Of a DNA stretch of 51,372 nt, positions 7,791 through 17,144 are shown piece by piece. The DNA lies in the IMG/VR virus record IMGVR_UViG_3300042523_001092, positions 1-51,372 of that record. One strand, 5' to 3'. This DNA comes from a virus. Made by a program: the position numbers and the translations under genes. Numbering within the stretch: position 1 is the stretch's first letter; each line of letters begins with the position of its first letter. A model generated the notes under the pieces. It ran no database searches. It worked only from the letters and a program-made list of their open reading frames with translations, and was not told the DNA's origin.

Positions 7791-8443
7791 AAATAGCCAC
7801 AATCACTCCTACTCGAGGTGATAGAAAAGATTTTTTAGCCCAGTGTAGACGAATGATTCATCGTCAAACACTTCCTCCTGACGAAGTTATATTTGTAAAC
7901 TTTCAGAGTAGAGACGATGAGAAAGATATAACTCTTCGTTACAGAAGAGGAATTGCAGAAGCTATAAAAAGAGGCTGTGACATTGCTCTATTTATTGAAG
8001 ATGATGATTGGTATCATCACGAGTACATTGAGTGGATGGTAAGGATGTGGGAATCTAGAGGACGTCCTGATCTTTTTGGCATAGAAGAGACTTATTACTA
8101 TCATCTAAAACTACAAAATCTTTGGCATTCTAATCACGCAGATCGTTCTTCTGCTTTTTCTACTTTGGTTAATCTCAAATTTACTGGGATGACTTGGCCC
8201 GCAGATAATGATCCTTTCACTGATTTGTGGATTTGGAGAGAATGGAAATGCAGAAAAGCCACTATTAAATTTGATAGAGAGAAGATTTATACAATTGGTG
8301 TAAAACACGGAATCGGGTTGACTGGTGGGTCTGGGCATCGAAATAATCTCAAATGGACAATGCAGAAAGCTCAGTTCTGGTTCAACGGAAAAATAAACCA
8401 AATAGATGTCCAGTTCTATAATAGAATGAGAAATCTTATATAG
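7787..8443 (+). CDS. GT-A family glycosyltransferase
   Basis: A 218-residue protein opening with IATITPTRGDR, typical of GT2-like nucleotide-sugar binding, and with an acidic EDDDW motif (about 71-75) that corresponds to the metal-binding DxD. A GIGLTGGSGHR segment near the C-terminus may form part of the acceptor site. It is the first member of the sugar island, reached by ATGA overlap from phoH. Donor and acceptor are unknown. Confidence 0.75.
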   Translation: MKIATITPTRGDRKDFLAQCRRMIHRQTLPPDEVIFVNFQSRDDEKDITLRYRRGIAEAIKRGCDIALFIEDDDWYHHEYIEWMVRMWESRGRPDLFGIEETYYYHLKLQNLWHSNHADRSSAFSTLVNLKFTGMTWPADNDPFTDLWIWREWKCRKATIKFDREKIYTIGVKHGIGLTGGSGHRNNLKWTMQKAQFWFNGKINQIDVQFYNRMRNLI

Positions 8444-8444
8444 A

Positions 8445-9113
8445 GTGCATCCAGATATTTTAGTCACAGTAGTTAATCACAATCACAATGAAAATGCTCT
8501 TAAATTGCTTACGCAATTTTCAAGAGATTTTAAAACAATCGTAATCGATTCTGGATCCGAAGTAAAGGATAACCGATTTATCTTATTAGACAATGTTTAT
8601 TATTCAGGTCTCTTTAATAAAGCATGTGAGCTTTTAAAAGAAACTGATAAAAAATGGCTTCTTTTTATCGCATCTGATGTAAGAATAGACGAAGATAATT
8701 ACTGGAAGCTAACACGTAGGCTCTGTGACCATCGATCATTTAGTGATATAGGTCTATATACTCCTAGTGTAGAAGGTCGCTCGCACCTTTTCTTAAAACA
8801 ACAAACCGGAAGCCATAAATATCGAGATGTAAATTTCGTAGAAGGTTTTATGTTTTTAACAAGAAGATCCATACTTTCAAAAATGCACCCAGTTGATGTA
8901 AGATTGAATAAAATCGGATGGGGCTTAGATGTAATGAAAGGATTCTTTTGTAGAGAACTAGGTCTTCGATCGGTGGTAGACGACTTGGTAAGTGTTTATC
9001 ATCCACCCGAAGCTGGATATTCATATGAAGAAGCCGTTGAAAATTGCAAAAGATGGGCCAAAGTTCAAAGCCCAGAGTTTAGAAAATTCTTAAAAATAAA
9101 TACAGGACTATGA
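8445..9113 (+). CDS. GT2-like glycosyltransferase
   Basis: A 222-residue protein using GTG 8445 as start. The N-terminus ILVTVVNHNHNENALKLL is a GT2-type donor-binding strand and loop. LLFIASDVRID supplies the DxD-equivalent. NFVEGFMFLTRRSIL matches the usual mid-domain G-x-x-x-x-x-R-R segment. It overlaps gmd by 4 nt. The sugar transferred cannot be deduced; fucose or a deoxymannose derivative is possible given the neighbours. Confidence 0.75.
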   Translation: MHPDILVTVVNHNHNENALKLLTQFSRDFKTIVIDSGSEVKDNRFILLDNVYYSGLFNKACELLKETDKKWLLFIASDVRIDEDNYWKLTRRLCDHRSFSDIGLYTPSVEGRSHLFLKQQTGSHKYRDVNFVEGFMFLTRRSILSKMHPVDVRLNKIGWGLDVMKGFFCRELGLRSVVDDLVSVYHPPEAGYSYEEAVENCKRWAKVQSPEFRKFLKINTGL

Positions 9114-10081
9114 AAGCACTAATTACCGGAATTAACGGACAAGACGGATCATACTTATCAGAATTTCTTTTGGAAAAAGGTTATGAAGTGTATGGGATAT
9201 TAAAAAGAAATTCAGTATCAGAAAATCAAACTTATCGACTAAATGGGGTATACTCCGAGTTAAAACTTTTTTACGGTGACATGACTGACCTTTCATCTCT
9301 AATCAGAGTGATAGAAGAAGTTAGACCAGACGAAATTTATAATTTAGCAGCACAGTCTCATGTTAGAATTAGTTTTGATCAACCTATTTACACTGCAAAT
9401 ACTACAGGAATTGGAACCCTGAATTTATTAGAATCTGTAAAACTGATTAAGCCGAACACAAAAATTTATCAAGCTTCATCTTCTGAGATGTTCGGAAACT
9501 CTATTGATACTGACGGCTTTCAGAGAGAAAATACTCCACTAGTGCCAGTTTCTCCCTATGGTTGTGCAAAAGTTTATGCATATAATATCTCTAGAAATTA
9601 TAGAAATTCTTATGGGATGTTTGTATCTAATGGAATTCTTTTCAATCACGAATCTCCCAGAAGAGGAACAAATTTCGTTACAAACAAAGTAGTTAAAGAA
9701 GCCGTAAAGATAAAGCTATTCATGTCAGATTCTCTACGTCTTGGAAATTTAGAAGCTACTCGAGATTGGGGTCATGCTAAAGATTACGTAAAAGCGATGT
9801 GGATGATTCTACAACAAGAAAGACCTGATGATTTTGTTTGTTCAACTGGAATATCTCATTCAGTTAAAGATTTGTGTGAATATGTTTTTTCCTCTTTAGA
9901 TTTGAATTATAGAGACTATTTAAAAATAGATGAAAAATATTTTAGACCTGAAGAGTTACGTGATTTAAAAGGCGATTCTTCAAAACTTAGAAATCTTACC
10001 GGATGGGAACCTGAATATACATTTGAATCAATGTTAGACGAGATGATTGAATATTGGCTACAATACTACAAGAATAAATAA
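9110..10081 (+). CDS. gmd: GDP-mannose 4,6-dehydratase
   Basis: A 323-residue extended short-chain dehydrogenase converting GDP-D-mannose to GDP-4-keto-6-deoxymannose with NADP+. The nucleotide motif is GINGQDGSYL (about 7-16). Active-site elements are SSSEMFG and the Y-x3-K in SPYGCAK. The Gmd-specific FNHESPRRGTNFV stretch is intact and the length matches the family. It lies 3 nt before GDP-fucose synthase, the classic two-step GDP-L-fucose pathway. No truncation seen. Confidence 0.96.
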   Translation: MKALITGINGQDGSYLSEFLLEKGYEVYGILKRNSVSENQTYRLNGVYSELKLFYGDMTDLSSLIRVIEEVRPDEIYNLAAQSHVRISFDQPIYTANTTGIGTLNLLESVKLIKPNTKIYQASSSEMFGNSIDTDGFQRENTPLVPVSPYGCAKVYAYNISRNYRNSYGMFVSNGILFNHESPRRGTNFVTNKVVKEAVKIKLFMSDSLRLGNLEATRDWGHAKDYVKAMWMILQQERPDDFVCSTGISHSVKDLCEYVFSSLDLNYRDYLKIDEKYFRPEELRDLKGDSSKLRNLTGWEPEYTFESMLDEMIEYWLQYYKNK

Positions 10082-10084
10082 TTT

Positions 10085-10981
10085 ATGAAAATAATTACAG
10101 GAGGAAGCGGACTGATAGGATCTGAATTTTCAGAGGGAATGAAATTAAAAAGTTCTGACTACGATCTAAGAAACAGATCAGAAGTAATTAGAATGATAGG
10201 AGACTTTGCTCCTACTACTATTATACACACTGCTGCAAAGGTAGGTGGTGTCTGGGCTAATATGAATTATAAAGCCAATTTTTTCTATGATAATATTACG
10301 ATGAACTCGAATATTATTCATGAAGCAGCAATGAGAAAGGTTGAAAAACTGATAGTGTTTCTTTCGACTTGTGTTTTCCCAGATTCTGTAGAATATCCTC
10401 TAGATGAAACCAAGATTCATTTAGGTCCTCCGCACTCATCGAATGATGCTTATGCTTATGCCAAAAGAATGGCAGATGTTCAAGTGAGAGCGTACAATCA
10501 ACAATATGGAACCAAATATTTTTGTGTAATTCCTACTAATGTATATGGTCCACAAGATAATTACAATCTCGAAAACAGTCATGTATTGCCAGCTCTTATT
10601 CATAAATGTTATTTAGCAAAAAAGAATAATACTGACTGGGAAATTTGGGGAGACGGTACACCCTTACGAGAATTTATTTTTTCTAGAGATGTAGCTGAAA
10701 TTTGTGATCTTTTATTAGAAAAATATGAAGATGATTCTCCCGTAATTCTTTCTACTTCTTCTGAAATTTCAATCAGAGAAGTCGCAGAGATGATTGGAAA
10801 AATTATGAACTTTAAGGGAAAAATAAAGTGGCTTTCTGATAAACCTAATGGGCAATTTAGAAAACCTTCCGATAATTCCAAGCTATTATCGATCATAAAT
10901 TATAAGTTTACTCCGCTTGATGAAGGCTTGTCAGAAACAATAGAATATTTCATACAAAATTATGAGAAGGTGAGGAAATAA
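10085..10981 (+). CDS. fcl: GDP-L-fucose synthase
   Basis: A 298-residue epimerase/reductase (also called WcaG) converting GDP-4-keto-6-deoxymannose to GDP-L-fucose using NADPH. It has GGSGLIGS at the N-terminus, the catalytic-Ser region FLSTCVFPD, and Y-x3-K in AYAYAKRM followed by DVQVRAYN. The LSTCVFPD and IHLGPPHSSN segments resemble the animal-type (TSTA3) version more than E. coli WcaG as I remember them. It directly follows gmd, and a GT10 fucosyltransferase sits 2.7 kb downstream. Confidence 0.94.
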   Translation: MKIITGGSGLIGSEFSEGMKLKSSDYDLRNRSEVIRMIGDFAPTTIIHTAAKVGGVWANMNYKANFFYDNITMNSNIIHEAAMRKVEKLIVFLSTCVFPDSVEYPLDETKIHLGPPHSSNDAYAYAKRMADVQVRAYNQQYGTKYFCVIPTNVYGPQDNYNLENSHVLPALIHKCYLAKKNNTDWEIWGDGTPLREFIFSRDVAEICDLLLEKYEDDSPVILSTSSEISIREVAEMIGKIMNFKGKIKWLSDKPNGQFRKPSDNSKLLSIINYKFTPLDEGLSETIEYFIQNYEKVRK

Positions 10982-11787
10982 TGACAATACATAGAAGACA
11001 AATATTAGTTCAGAAACAAGAAACCAAAAAGATAGTTTTGCCGCACAGCAAGCTAGGAGGAAAGATATTTGTCTATACTATTTGTTGGAATGAAGAAAAG
11101 CTTCTTCCTTTCTTTATTGAACATTACTCAGAATTTGCAGATAAGATCATTATTTATGATAATGAATCTACAGATTCTTCTGCTCAAATTATGAGCAAAT
11201 ATCCTAAAGTTCAGCGCAGAGAATATTCAAGTAATAATCAGATCAGAGATGATCTTTACTTAAAGATCAAAAATAATGCATGGAAAGAAGTCAGAGGCAC
11301 TGCAGACTGGGTAATTGTTTGTGATATGGACGAATTTTTTTATCATCAAAATATCCAAAACTTTTTGAACACTACAAAGAGCAGAGGCTTTACCATTATT
11401 AAGCCGCAGGGTTATAATATGGCTTCTTTTGAATTCCCCCAGTACGGAAACCCTTTAGTAGAAACTGTTAAAACAGGTCTGCCTTTTGATCCAGAATCAA
11501 AGATGTGTGTTTTCAACCCGGGTGTGATTAAAGAAATGAATTATACCGCAGGATGTCACTACGCAAAGCCACAAGGAAATATAAAGATTCTAGAAGACAA
11601 AGAAGCTAAACTACTACATTACAAATTTCTGGGAAGGGATAACTTCTTAAATAGAAACATTCAATATAGAGGAAGACTGAGCGAAGCAAATAAGAGAAGA
11701 GGATGGGGAGCTCACTATTTACAGTCAATGGCTGATCATGAAAGTACTTTTGATGGAACTCTGGCTCAATCTACTCAAGTAATATGA
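10981..11787 (+). CDS. GT2-type glycosyltransferase (Glyco_tranf_2_4-like)
   Basis: A 268-residue protein with VYTICWNEEKLLPFFIEHY near the N-terminus, IIYDNESTD, and the metal motif VCDMDEFF (about 116-123). This order is typical of the GT2 subgroup with an N-E-x-x-x-L-P-x-x-x-x-H-Y signature. A His at the expected C-terminal position (HYKFLGRDNF) fits the fold. It overlaps fcl by one base and the next gene by 4 nt. Donor unknown. Confidence 0.82.
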   Translation: MTIHRRQILVQKQETKKIVLPHSKLGGKIFVYTICWNEEKLLPFFIEHYSEFADKIIIYDNESTDSSAQIMSKYPKVQRREYSSNNQIRDDLYLKIKNNAWKEVRGTADWVIVCDMDEFFYHQNIQNFLNTTKSRGFTIIKPQGYNMASFEFPQYGNPLVETVKTGLPFDPESKMCVFNPGVIKEMNYTAGCHYAKPQGNIKILEDKEAKLLHYKFLGRDNFLNRNIQYRGRLSEANKRRGWGAHYLQSMADHESTFDGTLAQSTQVI

Positions 11788-12605
11788 AATCTCAAAGAAT
11801 TTCAAAAATAGAAAAAAAACCTACATTTTCTCTCCCTAGAGATTTTAATTATGAGTCGTATCATCTGCTGAATCCAGACGTTTCTACAGGCGGCTATGTA
11901 GGAAAGGAGGGAGCCATACAACACTGGCTTGCATACGGACAGTACGAAGGTAGAAAATATAAATTTGTTCAGCCACAGAGAAGAGGGAAGATTAGTGTAA
12001 TTATGCCTTCTTATTTAGGAGAATATTCTACAGAATTAACTACATCAGCCAAGAACAGAGAAACAAAATTTGAAAGAGCAGTAAATTCTTTTCTTTATCA
12101 AACCTATAGAAATTCTGAATTGATAATTATCTCAGATGGGTGTCATAGAACTTCTGACATACTTAAGAGAAGATTTTTACGGTATCTGGGAAATCAAATT
12201 ATTCTTATTTCTTTAGAAAAGCAACCCCTATTCAGTGGAGAAGTTAGAAATGCAGGATTAAGAGTAGCCACCGGCAATCTTGTCTGCTATTTAGATACTG
12301 ATGACATGTTTGGAGCTAAACATTTAGATTCTCTTTCTAAGGGATTTGATTATGATTCTGATTGGTGTTTTTTTGATGACTATTTATATGACGGAAAACA
12401 AAAGACTCTTAGAAATTCTACACTAGAATACTCGAGAATCGGAACAAGTAATTTTACACACAAAAGATCAGTATCTGTAAATTGGGCCGACGGTTATGGA
12501 CATGACTATGAAACAATTATGTCTCTTATCCAATTACGACATCGAAAAATTCAAACTCCTGAATATTTTGTCTGTCATCAGACATCAATCGGTTTAGATT
12601 TTTGA
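11784..12605 (+). CDS. GT2 glycosyltransferase with N-terminal NPDV/EGR domain
   Basis: A 273-residue two-part protein. Residues about 16-58 form a short module with the pattern F-[ND]-Y-x-x-Y-x-x-L-N-P-D-V followed by G-A-x-x-H-W and Y-E-G-R. The same module starts the next gene. Residues about 70-273 are a GT2 domain with ISVIMPSYLGEY, ISDGCHRTSD, GEVRNAGL and the metal motif CYLDTDDMF. The small module also occurs in bacterial surface polysaccharide enzymes; its job is unclear, perhaps protein or glycan docking. The C-terminus is short for a GT2. Confidence 0.82.
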   Translation: MKSQRISKIEKKPTFSLPRDFNYESYHLLNPDVSTGGYVGKEGAIQHWLAYGQYEGRKYKFVQPQRRGKISVIMPSYLGEYSTELTTSAKNRETKFERAVNSFLYQTYRNSELIIISDGCHRTSDILKRRFLRYLGNQIILISLEKQPLFSGEVRNAGLRVATGNLVCYLDTDDMFGAKHLDSLSKGFDYDSDWCFFDDYLYDGKQKTLRNSTLEYSRIGTSNFTHKRSVSVNWADGYGHDYETIMSLIQLRHRKIQTPEYFVCHQTSIGLDF

Positions 12606-12627
12606 TAAATAAATAATAAATAATAAA

Positions 12628-13719
12628 ATGAGGTATAGTAGACAAGTTAAAGGCCAAATCCCCCAGGATTTTGACTATAGAGACTATCTAGAGCTGAATC
12701 CAGATGTTGCAGCGGGGGGTTTTCATGGAATAGAAGGAGCAATGAGGCACTGGATTAATCATGGAATGCATGAAGGCAGACAATATAAGAAACAACAACA
12801 CACCAGAAAAAATATAACCGTGCAAAAAAATTTACTTAAGCCCAAGCTGATAAGTTATTATGCAGATTTTCAGCCAGGTGACTATTACAAGAATTTTGCT
12901 ATCACTCTTATCGATAGATGTAATCAGTTTGGAATTGATTTTGATATCGTAGAAAAAATTTCAAAGGGAGGTTACAGTGCAAACTGTTTAATGAAGCCTG
13001 AATTTATTCTTGAAAAAATGATAGAATACAAGAGGGATATTCTATGGATGGACTGTGACACAGACTTTAGAGAACCTTTTGCAGAATTTAATTATCTTTC
13101 TCAAGATATTGGATTAGCTACTCACAGTGGAGATATGAATGGAATTAAGGCATCTCCGGTTCTCTTAAACTATACAGAAGGCGCATTCAGAATTGTTAGA
13201 GAGTGGGTAGTTCATACAAACTCTGCACTGAGAAAGGGAATTACCGAACTTGATCACGATGCCCTAAAACACTATGTTCTTGAAAAGTTGAAAGGGCAAT
13301 ATAGTACATTTCTTCTTTCTCAAAACTGGTATGATTTTGTAAATGGCCGCTACATCTATAATGGAAATAGTGCAATCTTTGAGAAAAAACAAGTTCACAT
13401 AGAAGTTCAAGCAATGACAAATGAACAGAGATGGAACATATCGAGTGATGTAAAAACTTTCATATTAGATGTAAAGATAGAAGGAATGGACGGTGTAGAA
13501 ATTGCTTATAATTCATTGATGAATTTTTCAAATCATTCCAGAATAAAAATCTATCTACCAGAGTCTAGTAAAGATATTTTAGGACCTTTTGTAGGAAAAA
13601 TAAAGGCAGAATCCGGTGGAGAAGTATATTATGGTCTCGCTAATGCAGGTCATAATGAAATAAAAATAGAAGTTAAAAATACTTTAGAAAAAGATTGGGA
13701 CAAGCATTATGGAAATTAA
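12628..13719 (+). CDS. putative glycosyltransferase with N-terminal NPDV/EGR domain
   Basis: A 363-residue protein. Residues about 12-54 repeat the module of the preceding gene (YLELNPDVAAGG ... AMRHW ... MHEGRQYK). The following domain (about 70-260) resembles a nucleotide-diphospho-sugar transferase: ILWMDCDTDF holds a DxD, and there are LATHSGDMNG and ELDHDALKHYV segments. The last 100 residues form a separate alpha/beta part containing GMDGVEIAYNSLMN. It overlaps the fucosyltransferase start by 11 nt. Family placement is moderate; the sugar is unknown. Confidence 0.65.
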   Translation: MRYSRQVKGQIPQDFDYRDYLELNPDVAAGGFHGIEGAMRHWINHGMHEGRQYKKQQHTRKNITVQKNLLKPKLISYYADFQPGDYYKNFAITLIDRCNQFGIDFDIVEKISKGGYSANCLMKPEFILEKMIEYKRDILWMDCDTDFREPFAEFNYLSQDIGLATHSGDMNGIKASPVLLNYTEGAFRIVREWVVHTNSALRKGITELDHDALKHYVLEKLKGQYSTFLLSQNWYDFVNGRYIYNGNSAIFEKKQVHIEVQAMTNEQRWNISSDVKTFILDVKIEGMDGVEIAYNSLMNFSNHSRIKIYLPESSKDILGPFVGKIKAESGGEVYYGLANAGHNEIKIEVKNTLEKDWDKHYGN

Positions 13720-14548
13720 AGGTATAGGTCTTCCGTTTCCTGCAGAATATTCTTCATGTTCAAACTTATCCCCAAAGGGATTCAGATGGACTCACGGAGA
13801 TTCGGCATATCACATTTACATAGATGGAGATATTGAAAAGGGTCTTCATACTCCTAAACATGCTGGAAAATATGGATGGCTTTGCGAATCTAGAGACATT
13901 TGTGATGAAATATACGGAAAGGTAAAATCAAACACCAGTTTGTACAAAAGATTCTTTTCTGGAATATTTACATGTGACAGAGAATTGCTGTCTGATCCTT
14001 TTTTTATTTATGCGCCTCCGGGTTCCAATTTGTCTTGGACGAAACCAAACGAAATGCAAATTTTTGAAAAGTCTAAAAGATGTTCGATGATCTCTTCTCC
14101 GAAGGATAGAACACCAGGCCACAGATTTAGATTAGAAATTGCAGCTCAACTACAACCCCACCTGGATCTTTTTGGTGGAGCTCACGGATCACCCAGAATC
14201 GGAGAAGGGGTCGGTCCGACAGGAGACTGGTGGAGATCTAAATTACCTGCTTTACAAGACTATCGTTTTTCTGTAGTTTTTGAGAATGCAGTATATGAAA
14301 AGTACTACACTGAAAAAATTACAGATTGTTTTGCAACTGGAACAATTCCAATCTACTGGGGAACAAGGTCAGTCACTGAAGATTTTAACCCAGAAGGAAT
14401 AATTTTTTGGGAAGATTTTAAAGGGATCGATACTCTCACAGAAGATTTATATAATTCAAAAATAGAAGCTTTAAAAGAAAATTTAGAAAGAGTTAAAAAA
14501 TTAGAATCAGCTGATGATGTTCTCTTTAAACAAATAATTAGAAGATGA
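13709..14548 (+). CDS. GT10 family fucosyltransferase
   Basis: A 279-residue protein with the hallmark donor-binding motif of GT10 alpha-1,3/1,4-fucosyltransferases near residues 190-214: F-E-N-x(5)-Y-Y-T-E-K-I-T-D, followed by GTIPIYWG and F-N-P. GT10 enzymes move L-fucose from GDP-fucose to GlcNAc-type or other acceptors. The N-terminal acceptor half holds APPGSNLSWTKPNE and RFRLEIAAQL. It is shorter than typical bacterial FucTs and lacks the C-terminal heptad repeats seen in Helicobacter. With gmd and fcl upstream the phage has a complete GDP-mannose to fucosylated-product route. Confidence 0.9.
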   Translation: MEIKGIGLPFPAEYSSCSNLSPKGFRWTHGDSAYHIYIDGDIEKGLHTPKHAGKYGWLCESRDICDEIYGKVKSNTSLYKRFFSGIFTCDRELLSDPFFIYAPPGSNLSWTKPNEMQIFEKSKRCSMISSPKDRTPGHRFRLEIAAQLQPHLDLFGGAHGSPRIGEGVGPTGDWWRSKLPALQDYRFSVVFENAVYEKYYTEKITDCFATGTIPIYWGTRSVTEDFNPEGIIFWEDFKGIDTLTEDLYNSKIEALKENLERVKKLESADDVLFKQIIRR

Positions 14549-15201
14549 AATTAAATCTCAAAAGAGTAACAGCTGTATGTATTGACGGCAGAGAAATGAC
14601 TTCAGATATATTGGAAAGATACAAGCTGATTATGTCATATATGACTTCAGTTGTAGACTTTCACGAAGTAAAATTCTTTGGTACTTTTGATCCTCAAATT
14701 CCTGATGTGCAGTTTAATCAAATAGCTCCGATGGATGTTAATGGTTACTCAAAATTCTGTATATTTAGACTGAATGAAGTTGTAAATTCAGATTTTTGTC
14801 TCGTATTTCAAGACGATGGATTTATTGTTAATCCTGAATTATGGGAAGATGAATTTTTTAACTATGATTGGATAGGTTCTCCTTGGCCACTATATATGGG
14901 ATGGCCCAGAGAAGGTCATCAAGTAGGAAACGGAGGATTCTCTCTTAGGAGCAAAAGACTATTAGAGTGGACATCGACAATTACTGATTGGGCCGGACAA
15001 AACGAAGACACTTTTATTGTTAGCGGAAAAAAAGAAGAACTTGAAAATCAAGGTTTGAAAATAGCCCCAGTCGAAGTTGCAACTCGCTTCTCAGTTGAAA
15101 ATGAAATGACCAGAGAACACGGTCTCCATAACGTGTTTGGCTTTCATGCCAAAAATAAAATGGATTTAGCACTTGAAAAAATAAAAAAACAATTATTATG
15201 A
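14545..15201 (+). CDS. DUF5672-like glycosyltransferase
   Basis: A 218-residue protein with FCLVFQDDGFIVNP (acidic pair QDDG), YDWIGSPWPLYMG and VGNGGFSLRSKRLL, the characteristic order of the DUF5672 family, which is predicted to be GT-A-like and is often found in phage and capsule sugar clusters. A late E-D-T-F-I segment is also present. It overlaps both neighbours by 4 nt. Specificity unknown. Confidence 0.8.
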   Translation: MKLNLKRVTAVCIDGREMTSDILERYKLIMSYMTSVVDFHEVKFFGTFDPQIPDVQFNQIAPMDVNGYSKFCIFRLNEVVNSDFCLVFQDDGFIVNPELWEDEFFNYDWIGSPWPLYMGWPREGHQVGNGGFSLRSKRLLEWTSTITDWAGQNEDTFIVSGKKEELENQGLKIAPVEVATRFSVENEMTREHGLHNVFGFHAKNKMDLALEKIKKQLL

Positions 15202-15932
15202 TAAAAACACTAGCATACTACCCTATTCATTATGGAGCTGAGTATTTAGAAGCTTCAATTCAATCTATATTTGATAATGTTGATAAAATTGTAATTCTGT
15301 ACACTTCTGAACCAAGTTACGGTCATCATACTAGCGTATCGTGCCCCGAAAGCGAAGAAGAAATTAAACAAGTTGCAATGAAAGCTGCAGGAGATAAACT
15401 CGAATGGGTTATTGTCAGGGCTCACGAGGAAGGATCACACAGAGATCAAATTTGGGAATATACTAGTGGGTATGATGTATTACTTGCAGTTGATGCTGAT
15501 GAAATATGGGAGCCTTCTGAATTGACAAAGGCGATTGAAGAAACATATAACGGAAAATCTTGGAGAAGAAATGTATCAGGCTTCATAAATTTTTGGAAAT
15601 CTTTTAATTGGGCATGTTATGACGGATTTTTACCGGCTAGACTTTTTAAAGTGAATGCTGAAAACAGGGATGAAGAAACTATTGGAGGAAAAATTTATCA
15701 TTTCGGATATGCTCAATCTAAAAAAATAATGGATTACAAATTTGAAATTCACGGGCATAAAAACGAAATAAAACCAGGCTGGTTAGATAATACTTATTAT
15801 GCTTGGCAACCTGGAGATAAAGATATTCATCCAACATGTACAGTTTGGGGAGAAGCTATACACTTTGACAAAAATACAATGCCCGAATGTTTAAAAAATC
15901 ATCCAAATTTTAATAAAGAAATAATAAGTTAA
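15198..15932 (+). CDS. putative GT2-like glycosyltransferase
   Basis: A 244-residue protein with a GT2-like N-terminus (LAYYPIHYGAEYLEASIQSI), KIVILYTSEP, and the metal site VDADEIWEP (about 97-105). The central part is rich in Trp and Phe (FINFWKSFNWACYD) and a late HGHKNEIKPGW may contact donor or acceptor. Overlaps the preceding gene by 4 nt. Confidence 0.72.
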   Translation: MIKTLAYYPIHYGAEYLEASIQSIFDNVDKIVILYTSEPSYGHHTSVSCPESEEEIKQVAMKAAGDKLEWVIVRAHEEGSHRDQIWEYTSGYDVLLAVDADEIWEPSELTKAIEETYNGKSWRRNVSGFINFWKSFNWACYDGFLPARLFKVNAENRDEETIGGKIYHFGYAQSKKIMDYKFEIHGHKNEIKPGWLDNTYYAWQPGDKDIHPTCTVWGEAIHFDKNTMPECLKNHPNFNKEIIS

Positions 15933-15935
15933 ATC

Positions 15936-16469
15936 ATGAAAGATAAAATAAAAAAATATTCGCTGCATTGGGCATTAGGGGGAACAAACACGAGCGGTGG
16001 ACTTGAACAAAATGCATATGAACTTGAAAAGCTTTGTGAATTTATATTAGAAAAAAATATTCAAACATATACAGAAATAGGCTGTGCTGCTGGCCAATTA
16101 TTAAGATTTATGAGAGATGAACTTAACCTCGATGCAGTTGGAATTACGCTAGAACCTCGAGACTCTCACGCTGACCTACCGATAGTACATGGAAATTCAA
16201 CAGATCCTGAAATTATTAAAATTGCAAAGTCCTGTGATCTTTATTTTATAGACGGAGATCATTCTTATTCAGGAGTTAAATCTGATTATTTGAATTACAA
16301 GAGTTTTTGTAAATATATGGCATTTCATGATATATTAGGACAGCGAGATTGTGAAGGCGTTTCCAAGTTTTGGAATGAAATCAAGGATCAATATGAATTT
16401 TTTGAATTTATAGATTCTAATACCGAAATAGCTAGCGGGATAGGTATAATAAAAATACAAAATATATAA
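15936..16469 (+). CDS. class I SAM-dependent methyltransferase
   Basis: A 177-residue protein with the SAM-binding motif EIGCAAGQLLRFM (about 48-60), an acidic strand-2 end (ITLEPRD), and FIDGDHSYSGVKSDYLNYK, which is diagnostic of the Methyltransf_24 / CmcI-like group. It likely O-methylates a sugar or sugar-derived product. Next gene is a second methyltransferase of related type. Substrate unknown. Confidence 0.8.
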   Translation: MKDKIKKYSLHWALGGTNTSGGLEQNAYELEKLCEFILEKNIQTYTEIGCAAGQLLRFMRDELNLDAVGITLEPRDSHADLPIVHGNSTDPEIIKIAKSCDLYFIDGDHSYSGVKSDYLNYKSFCKYMAFHDILGQRDCEGVSKFWNEIKDQYEFFEFIDSNTEIASGIGIIKIQNI

Positions 16470-16481
16470 ACAATAAGCAAT

Positions 16482-17135
16482 ATGTGTAGATCATTTAATA
16501 AAAAATACTTAAGTTTTGAGTATTTTAATCTAGGAAAGTATGGAATTAGCCCCTTTGAATTAGGAATAGAATCCGAAATAATTCATCATAAAAACAAAGC
16601 TACCCTTGGTGCGTATGAGTGGCTACTAGACCTATATGGGGTACCTACTTCTTTATTTGAGATTGGAACTAAAAACGGCGGTAGCATGGTGCTTTGGGAT
16701 TTAATCTTAAACTCATTCGAGTTTAATACTAAGATTGTTGGAATTGATATTAATATTGAACAACTATCGGAATGCGCAAAAGATTATATGAAAGAGAGAG
16801 GAATATCTGTTTATAATTGTGATAGTGGTAAGGTTATTGAGTTAGAGAAAATAATAGAAGATTCTCTAGAAAATTCTATTGATATGTTAATAGATGATGG
16901 CGCTCATACAATCGACACTATAATTCCTAATTTCAAGCATTTATGGCCTTTTATAAAAAATAATGGTGTTTATGTGATAGAAGATTGGTCTGCTTTACAC
17001 CCAGATCATAGATTACTATTGTTCAATGAATTATTCAATTATTTAATAGGATCGTGGACTGAGTCCGACACTACTAGTGAATATCCTTTTGTTATACATT
17101 TTCATAGAAATATCATAGCTATACAAAAAAAGTAA
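16482..17135 (+). CDS. class I SAM-dependent methyltransferase (rhamnosyl O-MTase/CmcI-like)
   Basis: A 217-residue protein with LFEIGTKNGGSMVLWDLIL (SAM motif I), IVGIDINIEQL (motif II) and MLIDDGAHTIDTII, followed by VYVIEDWS. This I-D-D-G-x-H and I-E-D order matches the family of macrocin/rhamnosyl O-methyltransferases and cephalosporin hydroxylase-like proteins. A capping sugar methylation is a reasonable role in this island. Confidence 0.82.
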   Translation: MCRSFNKKYLSFEYFNLGKYGISPFELGIESEIIHHKNKATLGAYEWLLDLYGVPTSLFEIGTKNGGSMVLWDLILNSFEFNTKIVGIDINIEQLSECAKDYMKERGISVYNCDSGKVIELEKIIEDSLENSIDMLIDDGAHTIDTIIPNFKHLWPFIKNNGVYVIEDWSALHPDHRLLLFNELFNYLIGSWTESDTTSEYPFVIHFHRNIIAIQKK

Positions 17136-17144
17136 AATTTTTAA

